Shown piece after piece: positions 39,576-49,450 of a DNA stretch of 64,000 nucleotides (position 1 is its first letter; the number at the start of each line of letters is the position of its first letter). The notes under the pieces were generated by a model. The model saw nothing but the letters and a program-made list of their open reading frames with translations, was not told where the DNA came from and did no database searches. The position numbers were made by a program, and so were the translations under genes. This DNA comes from Prosthecodimorpha hirschii. Its GTDB lineage: Bacteria > Pseudomonadota > Alphaproteobacteria > Rhizobiales > Ancalomicrobiaceae. The stretch spans positions 2,556,816 through 2,620,815 of the forward strand of contig NZ_LJYW01000001.1 in assembly GCF_001305515.1 (NCBI RefSeq). The letters run 5' to 3'.

Positions 39576-40169
39576 TCAGCCCCCGAGGCTTCCCTTGGTG
39601 GAGGGGATCGCGTCCGCGCGGCGCGGATCGATCGCGACGGCGGTTCTCAAGGCGCGCGCCAGAGCCTTGAAACAGCTCTCCGCGATATGGTGGCTGTTCG
39701 ACCCGTAGAGATTGGCGACATGAAGCGTGATGCCGGCATTCATCGCGAAGGCGCGGAACCATTCCTCGACCAGCTCGGTGTCGAACTCGCCGATCTTCGG
39801 GCGCGGGAACTCCGCCTGGAAGACCAGGAAGGGCCGGCCGGAAATGTCGATCGCGCAGCGCGTCAGCGCCTCGTCCATCGGCAGATGCACGTCGGCATAG
39901 CGGGTGATGCCGCGCATGTCGCCGAGCGCCTGCCGGATCGCCTGGCCGAGCGCGATGCCGACATCCTCGACGGTATGGTGGAAGTCGATATGCAGGTCGC
40001 CCTCGGCGCGGATGTCGAGATCGATCAGCCCGTGGCGGGCGACCTGATCCAGCATGTGGTCGAAGAAGCCGACGCCGGTCCGGATGTCGGACCGGCCGGA
40101 GCCGTCCAGATCGACCGAAACGGTGATGTCGGTCTCGCGGGTTTTCCGCGCGACGGTCGCCTTGCGCAT
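39576..40169 (-). CDS. hisB: Imidazoleglycerol-phosphate dehydratase
   Basis: 197 aa, the monofunctional dehydratase. Metal-binding motifs are [28 protein letters not shown] and the C-terminal [17 protein letters not shown]. It converts IGP to imidazole-acetol phosphate (step 6 of histidine synthesis). It is the first gene of the operon. The operon start is about 100 bp from the zinc-peptidase gene, which is on the same strand. Confidence 0.97.
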   Translation of the reverse strand: MRKATVARKTRETDITVSVDLDGSGRSDIRTGVGFFDHMLDQVARHGLIDLDIRAEGDLHIDFHHTVEDVGIALGQAIRQALGDMRGITRYADVHLPMDEALTRCAIDISGRPFLVFQAEFPRPKIGEFDTELVEEWFRAFAMNAGITLHVANLYGSNSHHIAESCFKALARALRTAVAIDPRRADAIPSTKGSLGG

Positions 40170-40277
40170 GGGGTCCTCAGGCTTCGAATGCGAGGCGGTT
40201 CTACCGCATGTTCCGCCCCGGCGAAATCGTCTCGTCGAAAAGAAGCGGCCGGGTCGGACGGTCGGGCCGCCGGGCGA

Positions 40278-41030
40278 TCAGCCGTAGGCGTGCAGGCCGG
40301 CGCCGTGGCGCTTCAGCCAGAGGCGGCCGCGCTCCATGTCCGGGCAGGTCTCCGCGACGCAGCGCCAGAAGCGGGCGGAATGGTTCATCTCGCGCAGATG
40401 TGCGACCTCGTGGGCGACCAGATAGTCGAGCACGAAGGGCGGTGCCAGGATCACCCGCCAGGAGAAGGACAGTTCGCCCGCCGCCGTGCACGAACCCCAG
40501 CGGCTGACCGTATCCTTCAGCCTGACCGCGCTGGCGCGCACGCCGAGGCGGCCGGCATGCAGCGCCACCGCCGGCTCGATGTCGCGCCGCGCCTCGCGCC
40601 GGAGGAAATCCGTCAGCCGGCGGGCGAGATGCTCCTCCGCGCCGGCGACGCAGAGATGCGGGCTGCCGCCGATCTCGTCGATCCAGACGGTGCCGCGCCG
40701 GTCGGGCCGGTGGAAGATGCGATGATCGAGCCCGCGCAGCGGCACGACGGCGCCATGCGCGAAGGCGACCTTGCCGGGCCGCCGCGCCAGCCGCTCGGCC
40801 AGCCAGCCGCGATGCCGCTCCAGGAACGCGACCGCTTCGCCGATCCGCCCGGATTTCGGCAGGGTCAGCACCGGCTCGTCCGACCCGGTCGGCAGCCGCA
40901 GCGAATAGCGCCGCGCGCGCGGCTCCACCTTCACGGCGACCCGGACCGGCCCGTCGGGCAGGTCGAGATCGACATGGCTCGGCACGGCGCGCGGCGCCGG
41001 CGGCGAACGGGTGAAGGCGAACAAGGACAT
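40278..41030 (-). CDS. YgjP/DUF45-type zinc metallopeptidase
   Basis: About 250 aa. HEVAHLREMNHSARFW is the HExxH zinc site of DUF45 (M48-like) peptidases, with the further conserved VSRWGSCTAAGELSFSWR and VAVKVEPRARRYSLRLP regions. It is likely a cytosolic peptidase of uncertain target. Start choice is unsure: ATG 41030 (MSLFAFTRSPP) or ATG 41063. The 5' end and upstream DNA are duplicated about 1 kb away (42036-42152). Confidence 0.85.
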   Translation of the reverse strand: MSLFAFTRSPPAPRAVPSHVDLDLPDGPVRVAVKVEPRARRYSLRLPTGSDEPVLTLPKSGRIGEAVAFLERHRGWLAERLARRPGKVAFAHGAVVPLRGLDHRIFHRPDRRGTVWIDEIGGSPHLCVAGAEEHLARRLTDFLRREARRDIEPAVALHAGRLGVRASAVRLKDTVSRWGSCTAAGELSFSWRVILAPPFVLDYLVAHEVAHLREMNHSARFWRCVAETCPDMERGRLWLKRHGAGLHAYG

Positions 41031-41108
41031 CGTTTCGGCGAATCGTGCAGAGCCCCGCCCCATGATGCGGGACCGGAACGGCGCGGGGAAGGGCGGGAGG
41101 CGCCATCG
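40990..41108. repeat. 117-bp duplicated segment, copy A
   Basis: From GGCGGCGAACGGGTGAAGGC to GGGCGGGAGGCGCCAT. It covers the 5' end of the peptidase gene plus its upstream region. A direct copy, about 85% identical by eye, is at 42036-42152 in the same orientation. Together they bracket the sulfotransferase gene. Confidence 0.6.
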
Positions 41109-41117
41109 AACAGCCGT

Positions 41118-41729
41118 TCAATCGAAGCTGTAGCCGAAGGTCTGGATATCTCTTGCATAGCGGCGCGCGACGAGGTCGGCGAGCTCATCCGTGTAATAGG
41201 AACGATAATCGGATCGACCCGATGCATTCAGGTGCGGAAACTCCACCGATCTCCCCAACACTCTCTGCGATACCTTGGAAATATCCTCCGAAAGGCTCTC
41301 GAAGCGGCCGATGAAATCGACCATGACATTGCCATTCCGGTCGCTCAGGTAGTCGATCTGATTGCGGAATATCCACTTCTCGCCGTCGATGTCGGCGATC
41401 TCATCGGTCGCGTTGCGCAGGAATTCATCGAACGTCGTGGCGCGCTGCAGAACATAGACGGCGAACTGGCTGACGGGCGCGCCGGATTGGAGGCGCGACC
41501 GCAGAAATTCGAACTGCGACCACCATGACACCAGACGGTCCCACGGGTTCCTGACGAAGGCAAATTTGAAATATTCGTTCCAGCACTGATCGCCATAGAT
41601 CGGTTTGAGCTGGTCCGCGCGGAAATGCTTGTGGGGGTCAGACACCCCCCAATTGAAGGCAGCCCGCGTTGAAGTGCCACCCGTCTTCTGGATGTGAACA
41701 TAGATGGCGCGCGCGGCATGGTCGATCAT
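41118..41729 (-). CDS. Sulfotransferase-like protein (PAPS-binding)
   Basis: 203 aa. The 5'-phosphosulfate loop is IYVHIQKTGGTSTRAAFNWG (residues 8-27) and the 3'-phosphate motif is FKFAFVRNPWDRLVSWW (about 53-69). It matches the Sulfotransfer_2 class that modifies polysaccharides or lipids. It is short for the class but complete in both cofactor motifs. ATG 41729 has GGAGGG upstream. It is somewhat AT-richer than its neighbours and is flanked by the 117-bp direct repeat, so it may have arrived with, or caused, the duplication. Confidence 0.8.
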   Translation of the reverse strand: MIDHAARAIYVHIQKTGGTSTRAAFNWGVSDPHKHFRADQLKPIYGDQCWNEYFKFAFVRNPWDRLVSWWSQFEFLRSRLQSGAPVSQFAVYVLQRATTFDEFLRNATDEIADIDGEKWIFRNQIDYLSDRNGNVMVDFIGRFESLSEDISKVSQRVLGRSVEFPHLNASGRSDYRSYYTDELADLVARRYARDIQTFGYSFD

Positions 41730-42465
41730 CGCTTGCCTTGTCCCTCCGATACGGTGCCACGAGGCACGGCCGCCATCCCGGAAGCGCCGGGAGCGGGTGG
41801 GGCGGACCGGATGGGCCGGCGACAACCGCAAAGCCCTCGCGGACCACGGACCGCAGCGCCGGGAGCGGACGGCAGGCGCCCTTCGCGCCGAGGCGCGGCC
41901 GCGGGACCCCCAATAGCCGCTCACGCCGCACCGCGCCAGAATGACCGCGCCCCAAGAAAGGACAGACCGCCCGCCGCCGTGCCCACGCCTCGGCAAGTGA
42001 CCGCACAAGTCGGCCGCACCGGCAGCCCATGTCGCGCGACCGGCGGCGAGCGGGTGAAGGCGAACAAGAACGTCGTTTCGGCAAGTCGTGCGATGCCCCG
42101 TCCCATGATGCGGGACCGGGACGGCGCTGGGAAGGGCGGGGAGAGCCATAGCGGTTCGTGTGTCGGCGCACACAATGCGGATAGTGGTCGAGAACGACCT
42201 TCGATATTGATGGGACGGTCAAATCATGCGCCGATTGCATCTCCGAAATCAGCGTGGATCCAATGCCGGAATGCTTCCAGCCCAAGGCTCGTCCGCCCGG
42301 CAATCTCGGCACTCCCAGGAGACGTCCGACCCAGCCTCGCCACGTCGTCGCAGAAGTCCGATCCGGTGCCATTTCAAAAGGGGAAACCGCGATTCAAACC
42401 GCGTCATAGGACCGATGCGCTTCGCTTTCATGAACAACAATTCACTCGATGCGGACATTTCATCC
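41730..42465. other. Long gap with duplicated peptidase 5' fragment
   Basis: No convincing gene is present. It holds copy B of the 117-bp duplication (42036-42152), followed by AT-richer DNA leading into the next unknown gene. Several long frames cross it on both strands, but none has a ribosome site or recognisable product. Confidence 0.5.
42036..42152. repeat. 117-bp duplicated segment, copy B (peptidase gene remnant)
   Basis: Matches 40990-41108. On the minus strand it keeps the frame of the peptidase N-terminus (MGRGxARxAETxxLFAFTRSPP), but the internal Met codon has become ACG and homology stops after about 22 codons. It is therefore a broken 5' fragment, not a gene. Confidence 0.6.
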
Positions 42466-43017
42466 ATGAAGCGGATATTCTTCTTTGCAACCCCGATCGA
42501 CATCGTCCCGGTGCTGGCGCGGTTCGAAGCCGCCGCGCCGCTGAAATTCGTGGAAATGGGCGTTACGACAACACCCAATCGACCGATCTACCTGACTTCA
42601 TCTGAGATTCCCAATCCAGGGATTGCAACACATGAAACCGGATTCATGTCGCGTGCTTACTTGGTTTCACTCAGAGATACAAAGAATTCAATAAATACGT
42701 TTATTGACAGAAACGGTGAGAAGCGTTGGAGTCTGCAAAATTCCGACAACGAAGATACGGTGATCTTGACAATTGCGGGGCTTTGGAAAACGGGCACTTT
42801 ACTGCCAGGAAACATTTCAACGCTTCACGCAAATCCAACCGCCCAGCAGTTGATGAAGCGGTTCCAATCCGCCCTGAGGCGGGAGGGCTTTTCCCGGATT
42901 CAAGGCTGGTGGCTTGGCGCGGAAGCGCTTGAAAGATTGAAGGCCGGCAAGAGACTGACGGTCACCGCCGAACAATCGCCACCGCAGTTCGATTTCGCTC
43001 TGTCGACGGTCGACTGA
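42466..43017 (+). CDS. AT-rich protein of unknown function
   Basis: 183 aa (MKRIFFFATPIDIVPVLARF...). Markedly AT-rich codons such as AAT, ATA and TTT contrast with the flanking genes. Blocks are LKFVEMGVTTTPNRPIYL, a middle beta-rich part (TVILTIAGLWKTGTLLPGNIST) and the C-terminal LGAEALERLKAGKRLTVTAE. The pattern recalls a widely scattered uncharacterised family of accessory-genome proteins. An upstream in-frame ATG at 42418 is possible. No signal peptide or membrane segment. Horizontally acquired by composition. Confidence 0.65.
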   Translation: MKRIFFFATPIDIVPVLARFEAAAPLKFVEMGVTTTPNRPIYLTSSEIPNPGIATHETGFMSRAYLVSLRDTKNSINTFIDRNGEKRWSLQNSDNEDTVILTIAGLWKTGTLLPGNISTLHANPTAQQLMKRFQSALRREGFSRIQGWWLGAEALERLKAGKRLTVTAEQSPPQFDFALSTVD

Positions 43018-43105
43018 TTCTCTGATGAGAGGATCGGTCCGGGTGCGCGGCAGGACCGCCGGCGCCCCGTGAGGCGCCGGCGGCTCGGTAGTGTGGCGGC
43101 CGCGG

Positions 43106-43558
43106 TCAGGCCGTGGTCGGGCCGTCCTGGCGGCGGCGGCGTTCTTCCATGAAGCGGTCGAACTCCTGCTGGTCGCGGGCGCGCTGCAGGTCGCGGACAT
43201 AGGTCTCGAATTCGCGCCGCTCCTGGTCGAGGCGGCGGCGTTCGGCGTCGAGGCGTTCCATCTCGCGGCGGCGGTATTCGTCGAAGGCCGCGTTGCCGGT
43301 GCGCTCCGAGAAGGCGCCCGAGCGGCGGACGGTCTCGGCGGCGTCACGCCAGCCGCCGAAGCCGGTCTTGTCGCGGAAGCCCGCGCGCAGGCCCTCGGCG
43401 AAGCCGCGGATGCGGTGGCCGAAGAACGCATAGGCGAGCGCGGCCACGCCGAGCGGCCAGGCGATCAGGAAGCCCAGGATCGTTAGACCGACCGTCAACG
43501 GCGTGAAGCCGGGGCGGCCCGTCTGTGCGGCGTCATAGGTCGTATTGCAGTGCATCAT
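43106..43558 (-). CDS. DUF2852 membrane protein
   Basis: 150 aa. One or two membrane segments (GLTILGFLIAWPLGVAALAYAFFGHRI, about 22-48) are followed by a Gly/Arg linker. A long charged helix (about 80-145, RRREMERLDAERRRLDQER) is predicted coiled coil. This layout is the alphaproteobacterial DUF2852 family; function unknown. ATG 43558 has AGGAG eight bases upstream, better than an upstream frame to 43591. Confidence 0.88.
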   Translation of the reverse strand: MMHCNTTYDAAQTGRPGFTPLTVGLTILGFLIAWPLGVAALAYAFFGHRIRGFAEGLRAGFRDKTGFGGWRDAAETVRRSGAFSERTGNAAFDEYRRREMERLDAERRRLDQERREFETYVRDLQRARDQQEFDRFMEERRRRQDGPTTA

Positions 43559-43818
43559 GTCGACTCCTTGCTGGCCGGCAGGATTCGGCAAGGCCCGGAC
43601 CGCCCCGTCCGGCTTGCAGAATCCTGCTCGGCGTCGCGCCGGCCCGCCATCCTCGAGGGCTGGAGTGCCGGCACCGTCATCGACGTGGTCCCCGCGGACG
43701 GTCGGTTCAAGATCTTGAATTCCGGCAGGCTGCCCCCATGCGGATCAGGCAGGGGGCTCCCGGCGCCGGCCCCGATTCGGACGCCGGCGTCGATCCGCAC
43801 GCGGCGTCCGAGCCGCCG

Positions 43819-43879
43819 CCCGAAGCCCTCTCACCCCGAAGCCCTATCGCCCCCCGAAGCCCTATCGACCCCCGAAGCC
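43819..43879. repeat. Four spaced CCCGAAGCC units
   Basis: CCCGAAGCC occurs at 43819, 43835, 43853 and 43871, i.e. 16-18 bp apart, with CCTATCG between the last copies. The array overlaps the 3' end of the membrane protein gene and runs into the gap before the DUF2852 gene. Confidence 0.5.
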
Positions 43880-44362
43880 CGGTGGCCGGAACCGGCGGAC
43901 CGCAAGGAAGCCGAGGGCGACGAAGAGGACGAGGACCAGCCCCTGGGCGATCGCGAAGGGCGGCTCGGACTGCGTCGGGGCGAGCGCCCGCAGCGGCCCG
44001 ATCTTCTGGAAGGCCTGCACGACGCCGACGAAGACGTTGAGATAGAGCGACAGCACCGCCGTCACGACATAGACGGCCCGCCAGGGGCCCGACAGGGCTT
44101 TGACGTAGAGCGCCACGATGGCGGCGGTCAGCGCCAGCAGCGACAGCACCCCGACCCAATGGGAGGGCAGGAAGACGTCGAAGGGAAACAGGAAGCCGGT
44201 GATGCTGGTCGCGTCCGTGGCGGCCAGAAACAGCAGCGTCCAGCCGGCACGAAACCGTCCGGCGACCAGATCGGCCAGGACGAGCAGTCCCGCCGCGATC
44301 CCGACCAGGCTGAGGGCGACGTGAAGGGTCGTGAATGCCGAGAGCGACAGACCGAGAATCAT
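43862..44362 (-). CDS. Small polytopic membrane protein, unknown
   Basis: 166 aa with five predicted membrane helices (for example ILGLSLSAFTTLHVALSLVG, LLFLAATDATSITGFLFPF, WVGVLSLLALTAAIVALYV, AVYVVTAVLSLYLNVFVGVV and GLVLVLFVALGFLAV). I do not recognise the family. ATG 44362 starts at the first helix. The Arg/Gly tail is encoded by the repeated CCCGAAGCC units. The gap upstream (44363-44746) holds no gene. Confidence 0.7.
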   Translation of the reverse strand: MILGLSLSAFTTLHVALSLVGIAAGLLVLADLVAGRFRAGWTLLFLAATDATSITGFLFPFDVFLPSHWVGVLSLLALTAAIVALYVKALSGPWRAVYVVTAVLSLYLNVFVGVVQAFQKIGPLRALAPTQSEPPFAIAQGLVLVLFVALGFLAVRRFRPPGFGGR

Positions 44363-44746
44363 GGCGAGGCCTCCTGACGGCCGATGCACCGGCTGTGACC
44401 AAGACCGGAGCCCGGCCAGGGTGTCCCGGCCCGTCGGACCGATGCGATCCCGTCGACAGGCCGGTCATGGCTCCTTCGCGACCGACGGCCTCATCCGTCG
44501 CGATCGAACCACGGCAAACGCATGCACCCGGCAGTCGGCCGCGAGCCGCCCGATACCCGGCACCATCCGCAACACAACGTATACTTGATTTTGCGCCGAA
44601 AAGCGCGCCTTGCGCGGCCCGTGCCCCGCAAAGGTGCGCGCGCCCGCGCTATCGGTCCCCGGGCCGTTCGGCCGGGGCCGGCATCGGCCCGTGGTTCGAT
44701 CGAGACGGATGGTCCTCATCCGCCCCGCGGATCCGAACCACGCAGG
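44363..44746. other. Gene-free gap
   Basis: No gene seen. It contains an AT-containing stretch near 44570-44595 and, at its right end, the second copy of the 55-bp palindromic repeat, ending next to the glycosyltransferase stop codon. Confidence 0.5.
44690..44745. repeat. 55-bp palindromic intergenic repeat, copy 2
   Basis: CGTGGTTCGATCGAGACGGA ... GATCCGAACCACGCA, pairing with copy 1 at 9018-9077. The inner stem is kept by different bases: CGGAT/ATCCG here, against CGGA/TCCG plus a C-C mismatch in copy 1, which hints at selection for the hairpin. It lies immediately downstream of the glycosyltransferase stop. Confidence 0.65.
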
Positions 44747-45571
44747 CTATGACGACGAGGCCTCGTCGCCCGGGACGCGGGGCAGATCCCGCCACCAGCG
44801 CGGTTCCGAGTGGAAGCGGTGATGATCGATCGCCGGGTCGGCGATATCGATGGCGGCGCGCTCGAAGCCACTCCAGCTTTCGGCCAGTTGCTCCCGGCTC
44901 CAGAAATACTTCTTGCCCCAACCATTGGCGATATCCAGCGCGCGCGAGCGGGGTCCGAACTGCTCGTGGCGCCTCTGCGTCCGCTCGAAGTCCATATACT
45001 TATAGTGCAGCAGCAGAAGTTCGTCGCGCGGTGGCAGTCGGACCTCGCCGGTCGGCGCGCATCGATGCCGCCCGGTCGAGTAGTTGACGGCCTCGATGCG
45101 GTCGGGCGCGAAGAAGCCGAGCTTGCTCATCTGCCGCCAGGGCGCACCGCGGGTCAGATGCGCGCAGAGCAGGAGATCGGGCGGCTGAGGAAACTGCGCC
45201 GAGAGCATCTGGTAACCGAGCGCCGGAATCAGCGTGACCGCGCGCTCCCGGCAGACCGCCAGATAGCGTTCGAGGTCGGGATGGTAGAGATGCTCGTCGA
45301 TATCGGCGACGATCACCCAATCCGCGATGCCGCGGCTTTGGCGCCAGACTTCGTCGAAGAACCGGACGCTGGACAGGGTGCGCGAATTCGGATCGCCGGG
45401 CGGTACGGACCGCAGATCGACCTTCGGATGCGCCTTCAGCATCTCGATCGTCCCGTCCGTCGATCCGTCATCATAGACGAAATAACGGTCGACGATCGGG
45501 TCGTAGTGGCGGAACATGAAGCCGAGCATTTCGGCATCATTCCAGGATTGCGTGTAGTAGTGCACCGTCAT
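44747..45571 (-). CDS. Glycosyltransferase family 2-like protein
   Basis: 274 aa. The GT-A nucleotide-binding start MTVHYYTQSWNDAEMLGFMF, YFVYDDGSTDGTIEML and an acidic metal-site motif VIVADIDEHLYHPDL match the Glyco_tranf_2_4 group. It has no membrane segment. It probably adds a sugar to surface polysaccharide or lipid; no partner genes are adjacent. The ATG at 45571 lacks a strong Shine-Dalgarno. Confidence 0.82.
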   Translation of the reverse strand: MTVHYYTQSWNDAEMLGFMFRHYDPIVDRYFVYDDGSTDGTIEMLKAHPKVDLRSVPPGDPNSRTLSSVRFFDEVWRQSRGIADWVIVADIDEHLYHPDLERYLAVCRERAVTLIPALGYQMLSAQFPQPPDLLLCAHLTRGAPWRQMSKLGFFAPDRIEAVNYSTGRHRCAPTGEVRLPPRDELLLLHYKYMDFERTQRRHEQFGPRSRALDIANGWGKKYFWSREQLAESWSGFERAAIDIADPAIDHHRFHSEPRWWRDLPRVPGDEASSS

Positions 45572-45783
45572 GGATGACGTCGTCCGGTCCGCCGCTTCGC
45601 CCCTCGGCCGTCACCCGGGGGATCGCACCGCCCCGAAAATCGCCCCCGGCCGCTCGTGCATGTCGAGATATCCGACGCCGCCGCGATCGTCCACGACGCG
45701 CCCGAAGCGGAGCCCCAAAACGGCGCGAGCCGCCCGGCAGGACCGGGCGGCTCGCGCAGGGAATGCAAGATTCCCGGATCGTC

Positions 45784-45936
45784 TCAGCGGACGGCCTCGC
45801 GGGCCAGACGCGGGATGTCGGCACGCGGAATGCCCAGATCGGCAAGCTCGCGGTCGTTCAGGCCACCCAGTTCCCAGACGGTCGCCCGGTACTTCCGGTA
45901 ACGCGACCACGAATCGGCAAAACGCTTCAGCATCAT
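45784..45936 (-). CDS. DUF1127 small protein
   Basis: 50 aa, starting MMLKRFADSWSRYRKY and ending GIPRADIPRLAREAVR. The Trp/Arg-rich first helix and the middle block WELGGLNDRELADLGI are the signature of DUF1127 (YjiS-like) proteins. In rhizobia and Agrobacterium these affect phosphate/carbon physiology and RNA regulation. GGAGAG precedes the start codon (ATG at 45936, or the adjacent ATG at 45933). Upstream lie three TTGCA(C/T)TGC repeats that may be its operator. It is transcribed alone. Confidence 0.88.
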   Translation of the reverse strand: MMLKRFADSWSRYRKYRATVWELGGLNDRELADLGIPRADIPRLAREAVR

Positions 45937-46348
45937 GATGTTCTCTCCTCTGCACCCGGCGGCGGTTCAGGCGCCTACCGCAATGCAACGAACGCAGTGC
46001 AACATAATGTGCAGTGCAACATGGTGCCAGCGGACTGCCGGGACGGCAGCCATGCAGCGGCAGCATGCCGCCTGACGTTTCCTTAACCAGTCATTCACAA
46101 TTGCCGCATCGTCGGCGACCGCGGCGGCGGGCGAGGCCGGCCCGGCCGGCCGTTCCGCCAGCCGGGCATGCGTCATCCGGTCCGGGCGCGTGGCGGCCGC
46201 GCGCGGAATCCATCGGGCCGGGCGGGGACCCATCGGGATTAGCCCGGCTGGCCGATGGACGAGGCAGGACCGGGCCTGCTAGGCATGGCACCCTGGAAAC
46301 ACAATCCGCCCCGGCGGCAAGATCCGCGCGGTGAACCGGAGGGAACGC
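45937..46348. other. Gap between DUF1127 and mmsA
   Basis: Apart from the TTGCA repeats (45980-46022), no gene or terminator is visible. The two flanking genes are divergent, so this holds both promoters. Confidence 0.5.
45980..46022 (-). promoter_or_regulatory. Direct repeats upstream of DUF1127 gene
   Basis: On the minus strand ATGTTGCACTGC occurs twice (46022-46011 and 46005-45994), 17 bp apart, followed by a related TTGCATTGC (45988-45980). The array lies 44-86 bp upstream of the DUF1127 start. It could be an operator array or promoter elements. Confidence 0.4.
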
Positions 46349-47845
<1,497 letters not shown>

Positions 47846-47894
47846 GCCGTCACGTCGCATCCGTTGCGCCGGACGATCTTGAAATGCCGCGATG

Positions 47895-47924
47895 GGCGTC
47901 CGACCTTGCTGGTCGGGCGCCTTT
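47895..47924 (+). terminator. Terminator after mmsA
   Basis: GGCGTCCGACC (47895-47905) pairs with GGTCGGGCGCC (47911-47921, one G-T pair) across TTGCT, followed by TTT. Confidence 0.75.
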
Positions 47925-48084
47925 CGCCGTCCTGGGGACTGCGCCGGGTCCGCGTCGGACACCGATTTTTCGGTTCCGGCGCGGTTTTCGGATCGGAACC
48001 CGTGCGGCACCCTTTACATGACAGGAACCTGACATCATATGTTGGGAACCTGCGCCCCCGCGGCGCTCGAAATCGAGGTTTCGG

Positions 48085-49260
48085 ATGACGACCCCAATCC
48101 GCATCGCCACCCCGGCCCCGACCGCTCCTTCGCTTTGGCGGCGTGCGGCCCGTCTCGCCGCCGTCGCGGCCTTCGGCTTCGCCCTGTCGGTCGGCAGCGT
48201 GGCGCCCTGGTCCGACGCGGAAGCGGCCCCCAAGGCCGGCTTCGGCAGCCGCGGTTCGCGCACCTATCAGGCGCCGCCGTCGACCCAGACCGCCCCGAAC
48301 ACCGCCGGTCCGATCGAACGGACCGCGACGCCCCGCCCCGGCAATCCGGGCGCCGTACAGCCGGGTCCGACCGGCGCCGCGCCGGGTGGCCTGTTCGGCG
48401 GGCTGGGCGGGTCGATGTTCAAGGGCCTGCTGATCGGCGGCTTGGTCGGTATGCTGCTCGGCCACGGCCTCGGCGGCGCGGCCGGCCTGCTCGGCCTGCT
48501 GCTGCAGGCGGCGATCATCGGCTTCGGCATCTGGTTCGTCATGCGGTTGATCCGCGGCCGCCAGCAGCAGCCGGGCTATGCCGGCCCGCAGAACGAAGGC
48601 CTCGCCCGCCAGGATCAGGGTCCGGGCATGTTTGGCGGCGGTTCGCCGCTGGGCGGTGGCTCCCCGCTGGGCGGCGGTTCGCCGCTGGGCGGTGCTGGGC
48701 CGCAGGGCGGATCGTCGGTTCCGCAGGGTCTCGGCCAGGCGGGCGGCTACGGTCTGAAGGCCGGGCCGATGCAGGATGCCGCGCCGATCCACGACGCGCC
48801 CGCTCCCTATGCGCCGGCGGCGTCCGGACCGAACGATGCGATCGGCCTGACGGGTGAGGATTTCGACGCCTTCGAACGCCTGCTCGCCGAGGTCCAGACG
48901 GCCTTCGGTCGCGGCGATGTCGAGGAACTGAAGACGCTGACCACGCCGGAAGCCCACCGCTTCCTGTCGGAGAATCTCGACGAACTGGCCCAGAGCGGCC
49001 TCGTCAACGAGATCCGCGACGTGAAGCTCTTGCAGGGCGATCTCGCCGAGGCCTGGAACGAGGGTTCGGTCGACTATGCCAGCGTGGCGATGCGCTATGC
49101 GATGATCGACGTGACCCGCGAACGGTCGTCGGGCCGCGTGGTCGAGGGCAATGCCGCCCAGCCGACCGAGTTCACGCAGGTCTGGACCTTCATGCGCGAG
49201 CGCGGCTTCGCCGGCCGGCCCGGCCTGTGGCGCCTCTCGGCGATGCAGGACGCCGCCTGA
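48085..49260 (+). CDS. Tim44-like domain protein
   Basis: 391 aa. An N-terminal signal or anchor segment (about 25-45) is followed by a Pro/Gly-rich region. A membrane hairpin comes next (LLIGGLVGMLLGHGLGGAAGLLGLLLQAAIIGFGIWFV, split across about 112-155). Then there is a Gly-rich spacer with three GGSPLG repeats, and a C-terminal Tim44 domain (about 250-391: FDAFERLLAEVQTAFGRGDV, TLTTPEAHRFLSENLDELA). Bacterial Tim44-like proteins (TamA in Caulobacter) are membrane-associated with unclear roles. It is monocistronic with a strong terminator. Confidence 0.87.
   Translation: MTTPIRIATPAPTAPSLWRRAARLAAVAAFGFALSVGSVAPWSDAEAAPKAGFGSRGSRTYQAPPSTQTAPNTAGPIERTATPRPGNPGAVQPGPTGAAPGGLFGGLGGSMFKGLLIGGLVGMLLGHGLGGAAGLLGLLLQAAIIGFGIWFVMRLIRGRQQQPGYAGPQNEGLARQDQGPGMFGGGSPLGGGSPLGGGSPLGGAGPQGGSSVPQGLGQAGGYGLKAGPMQDAAPIHDAPAPYAPAASGPNDAIGLTGEDFDAFERLLAEVQTAFGRGDVEELKTLTTPEAHRFLSENLDELAQSGLVNEIRDVKLLQGDLAEAWNEGSVDYASVAMRYAMIDVTRERSSGRVVEGNAAQPTEFTQVWTFMRERGFAGRPGLWRLSAMQDAA
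48637..48690 (+). repeat. Three 18-bp tandem repeats within Tim44-like gene
   Basis: GGCGGTTCGCCGCTGGGC at 48637, a two-base variant at 48655, and a perfect copy at 48673. They encode three GGSPLG units in the flexible linker; copy-number variation would not shift the frame. Confidence 0.8.
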
Positions 49261-49295
49261 CGGTCGTCGGGCCCGACCTGGAATGCCTGAATTCG

Positions 49296-49334
49296 AACGG
49301 GCGCCGGCACGCTGCCGGCGCCCGTTTCATTTCG
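49296..49334 (+). terminator. Terminator after Tim44-like gene
   Basis: A 14-bp perfect stem, AACGGGCGCCGGCA (49296-49309) / TGCCGGCGCCCGTT (49313-49326), with loop CGC and a T-rich tail TTCATTT. Confidence 0.85.
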
Positions 49335-49450
49335 CCCGGTTCATTTCGCCCGTTTGATTTCGGATGGGACTTGCCCCGACTGGCGCCCCGCTGCGACGAT
49401 CCACAGCTAAGGGTCAACCATTCGCGCCCGAGGCCAATCCGAGGTAAGCC

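Noticed and set aside
42226..42465. N-terminal extension of the AT-rich unknown protein
   Set aside because: The extra ~80 residues are Arg/Ser-rich, differ in composition from the body of the protein, and have no ribosome site.
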